DNA of 52,214 nucleotides from Cochliopodium minus. Lineage: Eukaryota > Discosea > Himatismenida > Cochliopodiidae. Shown one piece after another: positions 25,519 to 37,290 of this stretch. Positions within the stretch are counted from its first letter, which is position 1; each line of letters starts with the position of its first letter. The notes under the pieces were generated by a model. That model saw only the letters and a list, made by a program, of their open reading frames with translations. It was not told the origin of the DNA and did not search any database. The stretch is from NCBI GenBank assembly GCA_024220525.1, contig JAMYWO010000183.1:1-52214 (forward strand). The letters run 5' to 3'. The translations under genes were made by a program, and so were the position numbers.

Positions 25519-28510
25519 TTAATCAAGATGAAATGTGATAGGATGAGATTCCAAAGAATGGATGTTGACCAAAACAATGGTGTGAGTCAAAGCGAAAACA
25601 GGAACAGAAATGACTGAAACAACTTGACCATCACTCCCATTAACAAATCTTTTTTAAAAAAAAAAAATGAATAAAAAAAAAAATGAAATAAAAAAATGAA
25701 ATAATATAAAAAAATAAAAAAAAAATAAAAAAAAATTTACTTTTGAGCATAAGTCTTTTGGTTACCAACAAAATATACATGCGGAGAGTTTTTGATGAGG
25801 AAAGGGTCGGTCGTGGAGAAAGGAAAGCCAGGGAGGGTGTTGGGGCAAGTTGGAGCGATGTTTCTCCATCTCAGAGTGTCACACATCAAATCCAAGGTCT
25901 CCTCTTCTTCATTATCTGTTTTCGTGTAATTTTTCAAATTCGTAATGTTTTGTCCTAAAAAAGAATAATTAATTTATAAATTTTTTAATTTTTTTATATT
26001 TTTTAATTTTTTTTAAATTTTTTTTAAATATTTTTTAAATTTTTTATATTTTTTAATTTTTTTTAATTTTTTTAAATATTTTTTTTTTACCAGAAGACCC
26101 AACAAACAAGGTTTGTTCTGATAAAAGAGAATAAGGATTGGTCACAGGACAACAAGTGTTGGGATATTTAATAGACAATGGAATCAAAGTGGGATTGAAG
26201 GGCTTTATTAAAAAAGTCATTTTTTTAATTTTATTTAATTATTTAAATTTTTAATTTTTTTTTTAATTTTTATTTTTAATTTTTTTTAATTTTTTTAATT
26301 TTTTTTAATTTTTATTTTTACATTTTTTTCAATTTTTTTTAATTTTATTTTTAATTTTTTTTAATTTTTTTTAATTAAATTTTCAATCTTATTTTTTTAA
26401 AGGATTTTTTTTAATTTTTGAATTTTTACTTGTTGAGGAAATAACTTAATGGCAGGATCTTTTTCACCAGGCATGATGTCGACACACAAATTACTGCAAA
26501 GTTGGGAGAGAATGAGATCGAACTGCTTGATGGGCTGGTTGATGTTCAGTTTGGACTGTTGAGAAATGGTTTGATTGTATGTCTTCAACTTTAAAAGCTC
26601 TTCATTTCTCTTTTCGCTAAGAATTGAATTTCCTTTTAAAAAAAGATTTTAATAAAATTTTGAAATAATTTTTAAAAATTAATAAAATCAAAATTTTTTA
26701 TTATTTTCCATTTTTACTTTATTTTTTCAATTAGCAATTTTTGTTATTTTTATTTTATTTTATGATTTATTCACTTTACATATTTTTGTATTTATTTTAT
26801 TTTCCATTTTTTTGATTTAATAATTTTAAAGGTTTATTTTTTAAAATTTTTAATTTGAGTTTCTATTTGTTTTTGTTAGTTTTTATTTTCATTTTAAAAC
26901 ATTTATTAAATTAATAATTCTTTTTATTTTTTTTTAATTCTTTATTTTTTAATTCTTTTATTTAAACACATTATAATTTTCAATTTCATTTTATTTTTTT
27001 ATTTTAAATTTATTATTCTGAATTTATCATGTATTATTTTTTTAATTTTCCTAAATTTAAATTTTTATTTTACCAACGATTATCAACCTTGTTACTTTGG
27101 ATTGAAGAGAATGATCTTCTTTTCCACCCAAGTAGCCTCCCAAAAAGTCTACAAGCAAGTCATAGTATCTCTCATCCACTTTTTCGTCTCCAATGTGCAA
27201 ACCAGAAACGAGTGCTACATATTTCTCTTCTTTGACATCCTTGTCTTTGAAAAAAAAAAAAATTAAAAAAAAATTAAAAATTAGTTTAAGATGAAATAAA
27301 AAAATAAAAAAATAAAAAATAAAAAATAAAAAAATAAAAAAATAAAAAATAAAAAATAAAAAATAAAATAAAAAAATAAAAAAATAAAAAAATAAAAAAT
27401 AAAAAAATAAAATAAAGGTACGAAACAATAAAAAAATTGTTTAGAAATAAAAAAAATAAAAAACTACATTTGAGTTCAATTTGGGGAGCCATTTCCGGAT
27501 AGAATACAGTCTCCACCTCAAACTCTCCAGTATCTAATTCTTTTCCCTCCAACCCTACAACAACTCCTAAAAAATAAATACAATTAAATAAAATAAAAAA
27601 TAAAATAATGAACAAAAAAAAAAAATAAAAAAAAATAAAAAAATAATCATAAAAATAAAAATAAAAATAAAAATTGATAATAAAAAAATTAAAAATTAAA
27701 AAAATATTTGTTTTTTTTCACCTGTAACCAATTTGTTTTTGTCAATTTTGCCAACTAGTTGCGCACGCCCAGATTCGTCTTCAATCACTATAGTGTCGTT
27801 GTCGCTTACATATCTATCTTTCTGTTGCAATGATTTTAAACCCCTGTCTGCAGCGTACTCGTCCAAGATGGTTGGCATCAAAGGCATGCCTTTGTACAAT
27901 GTCCCTTTTCAAAAATAAAAAAAAAAAAAATTCTTAGAAAATAATAAAGAAAAATTTCAGAGAAAAATTTTTATTCATAAAGATATGACAGTGTTCTTTA
28001 AAATGAATATGATTATCATATCTTACGGATATAAAAAGGGTATAAAATTCTATTTTAAAGAATTAAACAATAATGGTCGATATATCTTGTTAATAAATGT
28101 TAAATTGGATATAATCAAGCAACCTTTAAATTTTTATTTTATTTACCTATCACTATGGAAGTCTCTCCTTTCTTCAATTGCAATAATTTGGAGATTTTTG
28201 CTTTTCCTTTCTTCTTTTTGTTTATCACTTGCTCCAATATAGGTCTCATCTCATTGTATCTGGTGCTGTATATAGAGAAATACTGATTGTTAAAGATATT
28301 CTCTTCATTTTTGAAGAATTGTTGATGAGTGGGCTCATATTCTGTTTCCTTTCTCTTTATTCTTTCCTCTTCCCCCTCTAAATTAGGTGATTTTAAAAAT
28401 TCTTTTTTATCACCAGTATTTCTATATTAAATTGATAAATTGAGCAATATGTTGTTAGGTTTCTTGATTAAAAATTACATTATTTTCCTTTTTTTGTTCT
28501 TTTGGTCCAT
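25519..28510 (-). CDS. POLD2: DNA polymerase delta small (B) subunit
   Basis: Nine exons (28479-28510, 28147-28421, 27722-27904, 27468-27566, 27074-27244, 26430-26632, 26091-26202, 25741-25954, 25519-25648) encode 472 aa, close to human POLD2 (469). Characteristic blocks include ISIYSTRYNEMRPILEQ near the N-terminus, the OB-fold segment IVIEDESGRAQLVG, YVALVSGLHIGD, VDIMPGEKDPA in the inactive phosphoesterase domain, HVYFVGNQ, and LRWRNIAPTCPNTLPGFPF with DPFLI. The subunit bridges the catalytic subunit and accessory subunits of replicative polymerase delta in the nucleus. All intron phases agree. Several introns contain long A- or T-runs. Confidence 0.95.
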
Positions 28511-28766
28511 CTTTTTTAAATTTTTTTTATAATTTTAAAAAATGGAGGTTATTTTATTTGATATGATTGTTGTTCTGATTATCATATCCATAGATGCATT
28601 TCCATCTCAATCATAAATATTAATTATAACCTTATGTAAGAAAAAATGCGCAAAATATAAATTTTCCAAATTATAAAATGAAAACAAAATATATTTCTGA
28701 TTTCTACTTGATCTTCCAATTTATTCTTTTTGAATTGAAAAATCTAAAAAAACAAATTTTTTGTTT

Positions 28767-31700
28767 TCAATAATGGGAATAATTTATCAGATTGGAAACC
28801 TTTATCTCAACAAATCGTCTCCAAAGTTTCCCAACATTGTTACAGATTCTGTGACAACAATAGACAAAAGCAAGAAAAGTGGTAATGACATTATTTTCAT
28901 AAAAATGAGTTTGAAGATTCTTAGAAGCAAACTTCAAAACTTTGTAAGATAAAGCCTCCAATTTTTTCCTCAAAAAAGTAAATTCTTTGAAATGATAAAT
29001 TTTAAGATCAACCCTGGTATCACTATCAAGAGTTTTTATCATAGAAAGACATTCATCGAAAGAGGATTGGCAACGGTTTGAAATTTCGGAGAAAACTTGT
29101 TTAAAGGGTAGGATGAGGCCGAGAGATTCTTCTTTGGGGAAGGACATAAGCGAGGTGGAGATCTTGGAGAACCAAACCAGTTGTAAGTGTAGAGAATTCA
29201 CTAATTCAAATATTTTCTTGAATCTTTCCAAGCTAAAGGGAGGTCTCCACAAATTTCTTTTATAAAAATTTGGATTAAAAAAAAATTAAAAAAAATTTTT
29301 TTTTGCAAATATATTACGGTTCCTCGTCTAGATAAAGAGTAACTCTTGTCAATTTTAATATGTTCAATTTTAGTTTGGCAGTCTTTATTTTGACTTCTCT
29401 GTGCCCTTTTATTTCCAGCTCCTTGTCTGAAGTACCAAGGTTTTCGAGAGTAGAAAAGCAATCTTGGATACACTCATTGATAAGCAACAGGATAGATGCT
29501 CCGTTTTCTTTCAGCTTTTTTCTTCCACTTCTTAAATACCATTTGTAAGAAAAAACAACTAAAACAATTATGGAAGAAATGAATGTTTGGGTGATTGTGC
29601 TGTAAGCATAACTATTTTTTGGAAACAAATTAAATTTTTATTTAAAAAAAAATGAATTAAATGAAAAAAAAAATTTTACCTCGAATAATCACTTGTTCTT
29701 GAATTTGGGTAAAATACAGTAATGGCAATGAAAGAGGATACTGCAGAAATCTCTGCGTATTCCAATGAAATTAAGGACATAAAACCTACAAAAAGGGTCG
29801 AAAAAATGACTATCAAATATCTTGTGGGATGTGTCAAGAGAATTTGGATCACTACAAATGCATAAGTTGTTCCAAGAAGTGTTCTAAAAATGAAGAATAA
29901 TTAATTATTTTAAAAAAAAAATATTAAAAAAAAATTTATTTAAATACATACCCTCCTAATCTAACAACGGCAAGATGAAAAGAAGTAGCACTTGTATCCC
30001 CAAAAATAAATACAACCTTTTTTTACGATAAAATAAAAAGAATTATAATAAAAGATGGGGTTTTACTGTTGTAGCGATTACAGTAGGGAAACCTCCGTAA
30101 AATTTTTTAGCTATTGATTTAATGAAAGAAAAGCAACAAGCAATCAAAACAGCAAGAGAATAAAGCATAGCTAGTATATATTTATAAAAAAATAAAAAAT
30201 AACAAATTAAATGAAAATTTTATTGAAAAAAAAAAGAAACTACCATACTCTAACCTTTCCAAAAATTGTTTACTTTTGATGTATTTAAGAAAAGTTGGAT
30301 GTTCAGGGCTCACAAACTTCCATCCATCGTAAAAAGTTTCTCTAATGCCTAGCCAAATAGGATCAATACTGAATTTCATCAAAGGATGTGGCGAGAAATT
30401 GATTAATCTGAAATAAACTTCAATGAAATTGCTAACAAAGAAGTAAATAGAAAGGAATTCTCTCATTGAACTTGCTTTAGACTTTATTTTGCGAAAAGCA
30501 TTGTTTCCAAGCAAATTCTTTCTGTGAATTTGAAATTTGGATGAAAACTCTTGTTTTGATACTTGAAGAGGAACTTTGTTGAATTGATTTCCGCTTTGCA
30601 ACAAAAGAAACGTTTCTGAAAGTTTTTTACTGAGATTAGCAGCGTCTTCACCAATACTCCTTCTAAACTCAAACAGTGCTTCATTCTTACAGAAAAAATA
30701 TTCAGAAGAGTCTTTCATTCCCTTCATAAGAACCAAAATATCAGATATTTCTTTAAACAGAAATGTGTATGTATCCAATGAGAAAAATGGGTATTCCATT
30801 TGAACAGTTGGAAGGAGCAACGTGGATTTGTTAATACCTAAAAATTAATGAAGAAATAAAATAGAAAAGAAATAAAATAAAAAAATAAAAAAAATAAAAA
30901 AATAAAATATAAAATCGAAAAAATAAAATAACAAAAAATAAAAATATAAAAATATAAAATAAATCTAAAATCTTTTACTTTGTTCTATTATTTTCATCAA
31001 AATGTTTATTTCTGTCATTTCTTTGAGAATATCTTTTCTCATACATCTTATTTCAAGTCTTGTTGTAAGTTTTCTGGTTAAAAGTCCAAGTGCCTTAAAT
31101 GAAATATTCAACTCCCTATCAAGTATCGACTTTGAAAAAACAGGAAAGGGAAACACTCTTTTTTTTTTTATCAAAATTTTATAAAAATGAAAAAAAGAAA
31201 TTAATAAAAAATAAAATAAAATAAAATAAAAAAATATAAAAATGAAAAAAAGAAATTAATTTAAAATGAAAAAAAATAAATAATGAAAAAAAAAATTAAA
31301 AAAAAAAATACGAAGCTGCCAGTAATGATCCAAAACCTACTAAACTATTTCAATTATTTTAAAAAAATGAATTTTTTTTTAATTTTGTTAAATATTTTTT
31401 TACCATGTCACTCCCATTCTCAAACCAAGTGTCACTGGACTTCTGACAAAGTAAGAAGGTCTCAATGTCCAATTTAGGAGATATGATACTGAAAAAAGGA
31501 GCATAAATTTGGGTGTCTGTCCTTTCAGGTTTAACATTGTGATCATAAATACTAATCCAAACAAAAACATTCCTGTATCTTATGGATATGAAAATCATCA
31601 ATTGATATAATTTTGATGGGTTTACAGTATCTTTTAAATATAAAATTATTTCGTTGAAAATATTTATTTATTTCTCCTAAATAAATTATAACCTATGATT

Positions 31701-32298
31701 TGGATTTGATACTGATGCAAATGCGGTTGATATTGCAATCGCTGTTTGATAAAATTATTTATTTAATTATTATTCTCGAACAATGAAATTTTCTTTACCA
31801 ATAAATATCGCAATGATTGAAAATGAGATCCTTATTCGTCCAAAATGCCATTTTTAAACTTATATTATCCTTTTTTATTTATATTTACCTCAATGTCATT
31901 CCAATAGCAGATTGAGCTGATATAACCGCAATAATAACACCCAAATAAATCATAACTGAATTTGACTGTATATCAGGTATCCATAAAAAGAATATAGATA
32001 CAATTATACTTCCTAAATTTCAAACAGAAACAAATTTAACATTTTTTTTTAATTACTCCATAAATTTACCAATTACTGTTCTCATTACTTTAATCAGATT
32101 AAAAACAAATTCAGGTGTGGTATATTTCTGAATAAAGTTCACTTGACTCTTCCCTGTAAGATATTTTCTCATGTTTAATTCTTCTGCTTCTTTGTCTGTC
32201 ACCTTATCATCTTCATAAAAAACAAAACTCTCTTTAAATTTTTTCTCTAATTCTTCAATTCTTTTAACATCGGAATTATCATCTTTAAATGTTTCCAT
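28767..32298 (-). CDS. FUSC/ALMT-like multi-pass membrane transporter
   Basis: About fourteen exons run from 32070-32298 to 28767-29256 (others: 31889-32012, 31799-31830, about 31693-31741, about 31626-31692, 31404-31578, 31312-31344, 30979-31157, 30244-30837, 30067-30170, 29952-30016, 29680-29883, 29318-29611), for roughly 850 aa. After an acidic N-terminus there is a first membrane block (IIVSIFFLWIPDI, MIYLGVIIAVISAQSAIGMT, FLFGLVFMITMLNLKGQTP) and a long cytosolic middle. A second block follows (MLYSLAVLIACCFSFIK, GGFPTVIATT, LGTTYAFVVIQILLTHPTRY, SLISLEYAEISAVSSF), then a helical tail. The twice-repeated membrane block matches FUSC/aromatic-acid-exporter and aluminium-activated malate transporter-like proteins. 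The phase is broken near 31672-31693. Cargo is unknown. Confidence 0.7.
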
Positions 32299-32598
32299 TT
32301 TTTATTTTAAAAAATAAAATTTCCTAAATGGAATGTTTTTGAACATTTTGATTTTTAATCTTCAAACAAATCAAAAACATCAACAAATGTTTCTTCATTA
32401 AGTTCTAAACAGAGTTTAAAAAATCCAATTTTTTATTTATTTTTTTTCACAAAATCAATTATAAAAGATTTTCAAAAAAGTGAATCAAAATCTCTTTTGA
32501 TCATTTAAATGAAAAGGAGATTTCCAATGAATATTTATAAATTAAAAACAAAAATAAAAAAAATTAGGAATATAATATTTTTTTCTTTGATTTGATTA
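32299..32598. promoter_or_regulatory. Divergent promoter region, FUSC-like and MFSD8-like genes
   Basis: These 300 bp separate two outward-facing membrane transporter genes. It is AT-rich with no ORF. Co-regulation of the pair is possible from geometry alone; no specific element was recognised. Confidence 0.4.
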
Positions 32599-35460
32599 AT
32601 GAAAAAAGAAAGGATATCATGGTTTGTGGTTAATTATGTCCTCATATTGGTTAACGGTAAAATAATAAAAAAATAATATTGAATCACAAAATATCATTTA
32701 ATTTATTTTTTTAAAAGTACAATATGTTGTGATAATGCCCAGTTTATTTCTATATCTCCAATCATTAGACAAAGATGGTAAAATATATATTTTCAAAATA
32801 TTTTTTAAACGGAAAATAAATTACCAATTTTAATAGCCACAGTTCTTTTATTTGGAGTCATATTTTGTATATATCCATTATCAGCATTTATAACTTCACC
32901 ATTCATAGGATTTTGGTTAGATAGGTAAAAATAAAAAAAAAAAAAATTAAAAAAAAAATTCTTTTTTTTTTTTATTTGAACAGGAGACCAATGAAAGAAA
33001 TTTTTTTGTTTTGCATTTCTTTATCTATGATTGGAAATATTATTTATTCCCTAAGTACTAGTAAATGGTAAAATAACTTCAAATTACTCAACAAATTATA
33101 AATTGAAAACGACAATCCAAAGGATCGTTCTTCTTTCTAGAATTATAATGGGGATAGGAATGAACATATTTGCTTGTACAGATACTTACATTGTTAGATC
33201 TTTCACAAAAGAAGAAAGATTAAGGTAAAAATTACAGAAAAAAAATGATTACAATAATTTATAAAAATTAGGAAAAATAAATATAAAGTTTTAAAATTAA
33301 CAAACATATAAAACTTTCCAAAAATATTAATATGTAAAAAAATAAAATACCATAAAATTTATAATTTCATTAATAACCAAAATTGTTTACTAAAATATTA
33401 ATTAAGAAACTATTTTCTATTATTAAACAATTTGAATAATATTTCTTCATTTCAAAAAAAAAAGTAAATTCACCACTATGTCATTGGTAGCATCAATAGG
33501 ACTCTTGATAGGACCAGTCCTAAACTTCCCGCTAACAAAAATTCCAAGTTTGAAATGGAAGTTCCTCTCCCTCAACTCCCTCAATTCCCCAGGCTACCTC
33601 ATGTTCCTCATCTACTTGACTTCCTTCTTCTCCGTCACTTTTTTGTTCGTGGAGCCTCTGCGTGTCGTTGAAATCCAAAAAAATATTCCGATCAAAGAAA
33701 GACTCATTAGTTACAAAAGTCTTATCTCTTCTACCACCATCTCTATGTTGTTTGTACAGTTTGTTCAAGTGTATGAATTTAAAAATTAATTTTTTATTTA
33801 AATTATTATTTTTTAACGTGAAATTATTATATTTTAACGTGAAATTTTAAAGATTTAACCAAGTAACCCTCGAAACTATTTTAACTCCTGGTAAAATATT
33901 TTTTTTCAATGTTAATATTATTTTTTATTTTTTATTTTTTATTTTTTTATTTTTTTATTTTTTATTTTTTATTTTTTGATTTTTATTTTTTATTTCTTTA
34001 AATAATTAATTTTTCAATAAAAAATAGTCACAAAAAAATATTACAACTTTGGAGTTCTGTACAACTCTTTTCTTTACGGAGGTGTAACGATAGTATTTAT
34101 AATCATGTTCATCATTATAAGCATCTTCTCCAAAAGAATAAAAGACAGAACAGTTATTTTATTGTAAAAAAAAATAAAAAAATAAAAAAATAAAAAAATA
34201 AAAAAATAAAAAAATAAAAAAATAAAAAAATAAAAATTACAAAATGAATAAAACATAAAAATAAAAATAATTATTATCAATGAAATAAAAATAAATTAAA
34301 AATAAAAAATGAAAAATAAATAAAACATAAAAATAAAAAATAAAATAAAAAATAAAAAAATAAAAAAAAACAAAAAAAAACAAAAAAACAAAAAAATAAA
34401 AAATAATTAAAAAATAAAAAAAATAAAAATAAATAAAACATAAAAATAAAAATAATTATTAAAAATGAAAATAAAATAAATATTTTCTTTTAGTGGACAA
34501 ATTTTCGAAGGAATAGGAATGATAGGATTTTCAATTGTTTTGTACATTTATCCATCTGATTGGGGTAACTTTATAACTTTTCAATATTTTTCATTTTTTT
34601 ATTAAAAAACATTCATTAAAATAAAGTTCCTCCTCTTTGGGTTTTTTGCACTGCTGTTGGAATTTTGGCAATGGGTAAAGCTTATCATTATTTTAATATT
34701 TTAAAAAATTTTGTTTAATTATTTTTTTTTAAAATTTATTTTTAACATTATTTTTAATTTCATTTTTAATTTTTTTAAAATTTTTTTAAATAATTTCTTT
34801 GATTCTTTTTCTTTTATTTTTAAATAATTTTTTAAATAATTTCTTTAATTCTTTTTCTTTTATTAGGACTCCCTTTTTTCATGAGTTCTTGCTCTTCTCT
34901 TTTTTCCAAATTCGTTGAGCCTTCAAAACAAGGAATGGGACAAGCAATGTTCGGAGCCATTGTAATTATACTTATTTTTCAATTTTTAATTTTATTTTTA
35001 TTTATTTTTATTTTTTTATATTTTTTTTATATTTTTTTTATTTATTTAGATTTATTTTAATTTTAATTTTTTATTTTTTTTTTCAAGAACTCCTTTGCCC
35101 AAATTATTGCTCCCATTTGGGGTTCCTTATCTTTGTACATAGGTTCAATGAGAACCACATTTATTGCCACAATGATACTTTGGCTCATGTAAAAGAATTC
35201 ATTCTTTTATTTTCTATATTTTTATTTTTTTATTTTATATTTTTATTTTATTTTTATTTTATTTTTATTTTTATTTTTAATTTTTAATTTTTTATTTTAT
35301 TTTGTTTTTATTTATTTTTATTTATAGATTGACCATAATGTTAATTGTAAATTGGAAAAAATTGAACCCAAATAACACTGAAATAGTCAATGTAAATTAT
35401 GAAGAGTTCTCCGAGAACACCACGCTCCTTGGGGTCAATGAAGGTGGAGAGATAAATTAA
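32599..35460 (+). CDS. MFSD8/CLN7-like major facilitator, lysosomal
   Basis: Thirteen exons (32599-32656, 32718-32777, 32837-32924, 32984-33067, 33123-33224, 33465-33770, 33853-33890, 34028-34163, 34494-34564, 34627-34674, 34867-34961, 35088-35188, 35328-35460) encode 439 aa with all phases in register. It is an MFS protein. The loop 2-3 motif ITSPFIGFWLDRRPMKEIFL equals MFSD8 ASPLFGLWSNYRPRKEPL, followed by SRIIMGIGMNIFACTDTYIVRSFTKEERL and SIGLLIGPVLN. The C-terminal half has PPLWVFCTAVGILAMG and INSFAQIIAPIWGSLSLYIG. The cytosolic tail ends SENTTLLG, a fit to the acidic dileucine ([DE]xxxL[LI]) sorting signal that sends proteins to endolysosomes. CLN7 acts as a lysosomal anion channel or transporter; the exact cargo here is unknown. 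Confidence 0.85.
34165..34240 (+). repeat. A6T heptamer microsatellite inside an intron
   Basis: About ten copies of AAAAAAT fill the start of intron 8 of the MFSD8-like gene. It is the same unit as at the window edges. Similar A5T/A6T tracts occur in a POLD2 intron around 27299-27417. Confidence 0.85.
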
Positions 35461-35756
35461 TTTTCCCAAAAAAAACCCCTCAAACTATAAATAACTTGTT
35501 ACTTATTTAAAATTAAAACAAAACAAAAATTATGTTATTTATTTTGTAAAAATAAAATTAAAAAAAAATTATTATGATTAAAATATTGAAAAAAAAAATT
35601 TTAATTGTTTATTGAGTGTTTAAAAAAAAGTTTGTTCGTGAATAAAAAAAAAATTTTTTTTGAAGAACTTGAATGAATTGTTCCATCATGATAAATCTTT
35701 TTATATTTGATAAAATAAAAAAAAAATCATAGTCTGCAACTATTAGGTGATCTTTG

Positions 35757-35948
35757 ATGGGATATTATAATCCATTAACTCCATTCTTTCGTATTTTTGA
35801 AGGTGAGAATAAACCATGTGGTGATAGTGAAGAGGAGAGAAAGGAGAAAAGAATCAAATATTGGATGAAGATTTTGATTTATGGAGCATCTTTTGGGATC
35901 CTCACCTATTATACCACAAAAAGGGATAAATTAACTGAAGAAAAATAA
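35757..35948 (+). CDS. Small single-pass membrane protein
   Basis: A 63-aa ORF from ATG at 35757. It begins MGYYNPLTPFFRIFEG, has a charged stretch (CGDSEEERKEKRIKYW), a hydrophobic segment MKILIYGASFGILTYYT and a basic/acidic tail. The size and single segment after a basic helix recall small mitochondrial inner-membrane or ER proteins, but no family is recognised. It is not a shadow of another gene: nothing overlaps it on either strand. It could instead be chance. Confidence 0.5.
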   Translation: MGYYNPLTPFFRIFEGENKPCGDSEEERKEKRIKYWMKILIYGASFGILTYYTTKRDKLTEEK

Positions 35949-36230
35949 AAATTTGTTAAATAATTGATATTCTTTCTATCATATGGATAATCAAAGAGAT
36001 ATCATTCCAATAACGCGATTTAAGAATCTATCATCTATCTAAAATCAAAAAAAGAATTATAGTGAAGAAAATTATATAATTTATTTAACCATAAAACAAT
36101 CTTACTAAACGAAAATGATCAAAAATTTATACAATATACAATCACATTTCCACAAATTATTTACACAAGATGAAATTTTCTTTGTATTTTTCTTTCTTTG
36201 AAAATATATAAAAAAAATATAAGGATCAAG

Positions 36231-37187
36231 ATGTCAACAGAAATCTTTCAGGTTACTCATAAGTAATGGAATTTAAAATCATAATTGATATATTTGAAAT
36301 CATACTCAAATATAAATTTATTTTAGATTGCAAAATACTGTTGCTTTGATAAATAAATTTGAACCAAATAAACTTCAATCTATTTTGATCAGAGTTATAT
36401 CAAAATTACATTTGAAGGTAAAAAAGAAATAAATATATTTGCAAAGGAAAGATGAAAAATATAGAATTCTATAAACAAAGATTACTTTATACATTACATA
36501 TCAAATTTATTTCTTTGGGAAATAAGCATATAAATAGAATAATATCGAATATATCAAGATGAAAATGATATATAATATTGTTAGAGTGATATTCCGAATA
36601 TCCATTCCATAAACATAGGATATTATTCATAAAAAAACATCATAACCATATTTATAAAATTTACAAAAAAATTTTTTTTTTCAAATTTTTGAAATGGAGA
36701 ATAGGGAACAACACCATTCACCAAAGAAGAAGAAGAGAAATTGGAAAAAGTATTGGATCTCAATGAAAACGATCTAGAATTTGCATTGGACACATGCGGC
36801 TATATCTTCGAGCAGATCGCCTATTTCAACGTGTTGGATCTGATCCTGTTGAAATCAGAATTGGAGAAGTTGGGATTCGATTCATTTCATTCCATCCCCT
36901 TCTGTGATGTCTGGAAGAAGGAAGGGCCTTCATATCTCGAGAAAATTAAAGACGTGAATATAGTTCCTAACAGGATGGAATCCAGCAGCTGGAGATTGCA
37001 TCTTGAGATGGGCCAATCTAATCTTGCAAAAGTAAAGGAGACCAGTGCAATATTCCAGCTCAATATCACCAATCATGATGAGGATACCACCAACAATTTG
37101 CAGCTAGAGTTTGATCATTCTCAGTTGCTTCAGTTGTATCAAAAACTCGAGTTGATTCAAAAACAATTGGATCAATTGGGAGTTTAA
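36231..37187 (+). CDS. COMMD10: COMM domain-containing protein 10
   Basis: Three exons (36231-36262, 36327-36417, 36705-37187) encode 201 aa; human COMMD10 has 202. The N-terminal helical domain matches it residue for residue in places: VALINKFEPNKLQSILIRV, ISKLHLK, FTKEEEEKLEKVL, then EQIAYFNV. The C-terminal COMM domain is SSWRLHLEMGQSNLAKVKE, IFQLNI and LEFDHSQLLQLYQKLELIQK QLDQLG, ending at the same place. COMMD proteins form the Commander complex that recycles endosomal cargo with CCDC22/CCDC93 and retriever. The gene is convergent with the LRR gene (103 bp between stops). Confidence 0.95.
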
Positions 37188-37290
37188 AATTTAAATTAAG
37201 AATAAAAAAATTAAAAATTAAAAAAAAATATATAAAATGAAATTTTAAATTATTTAATGAATATACAATCTAAAAAAGAGAAGAACCGTC

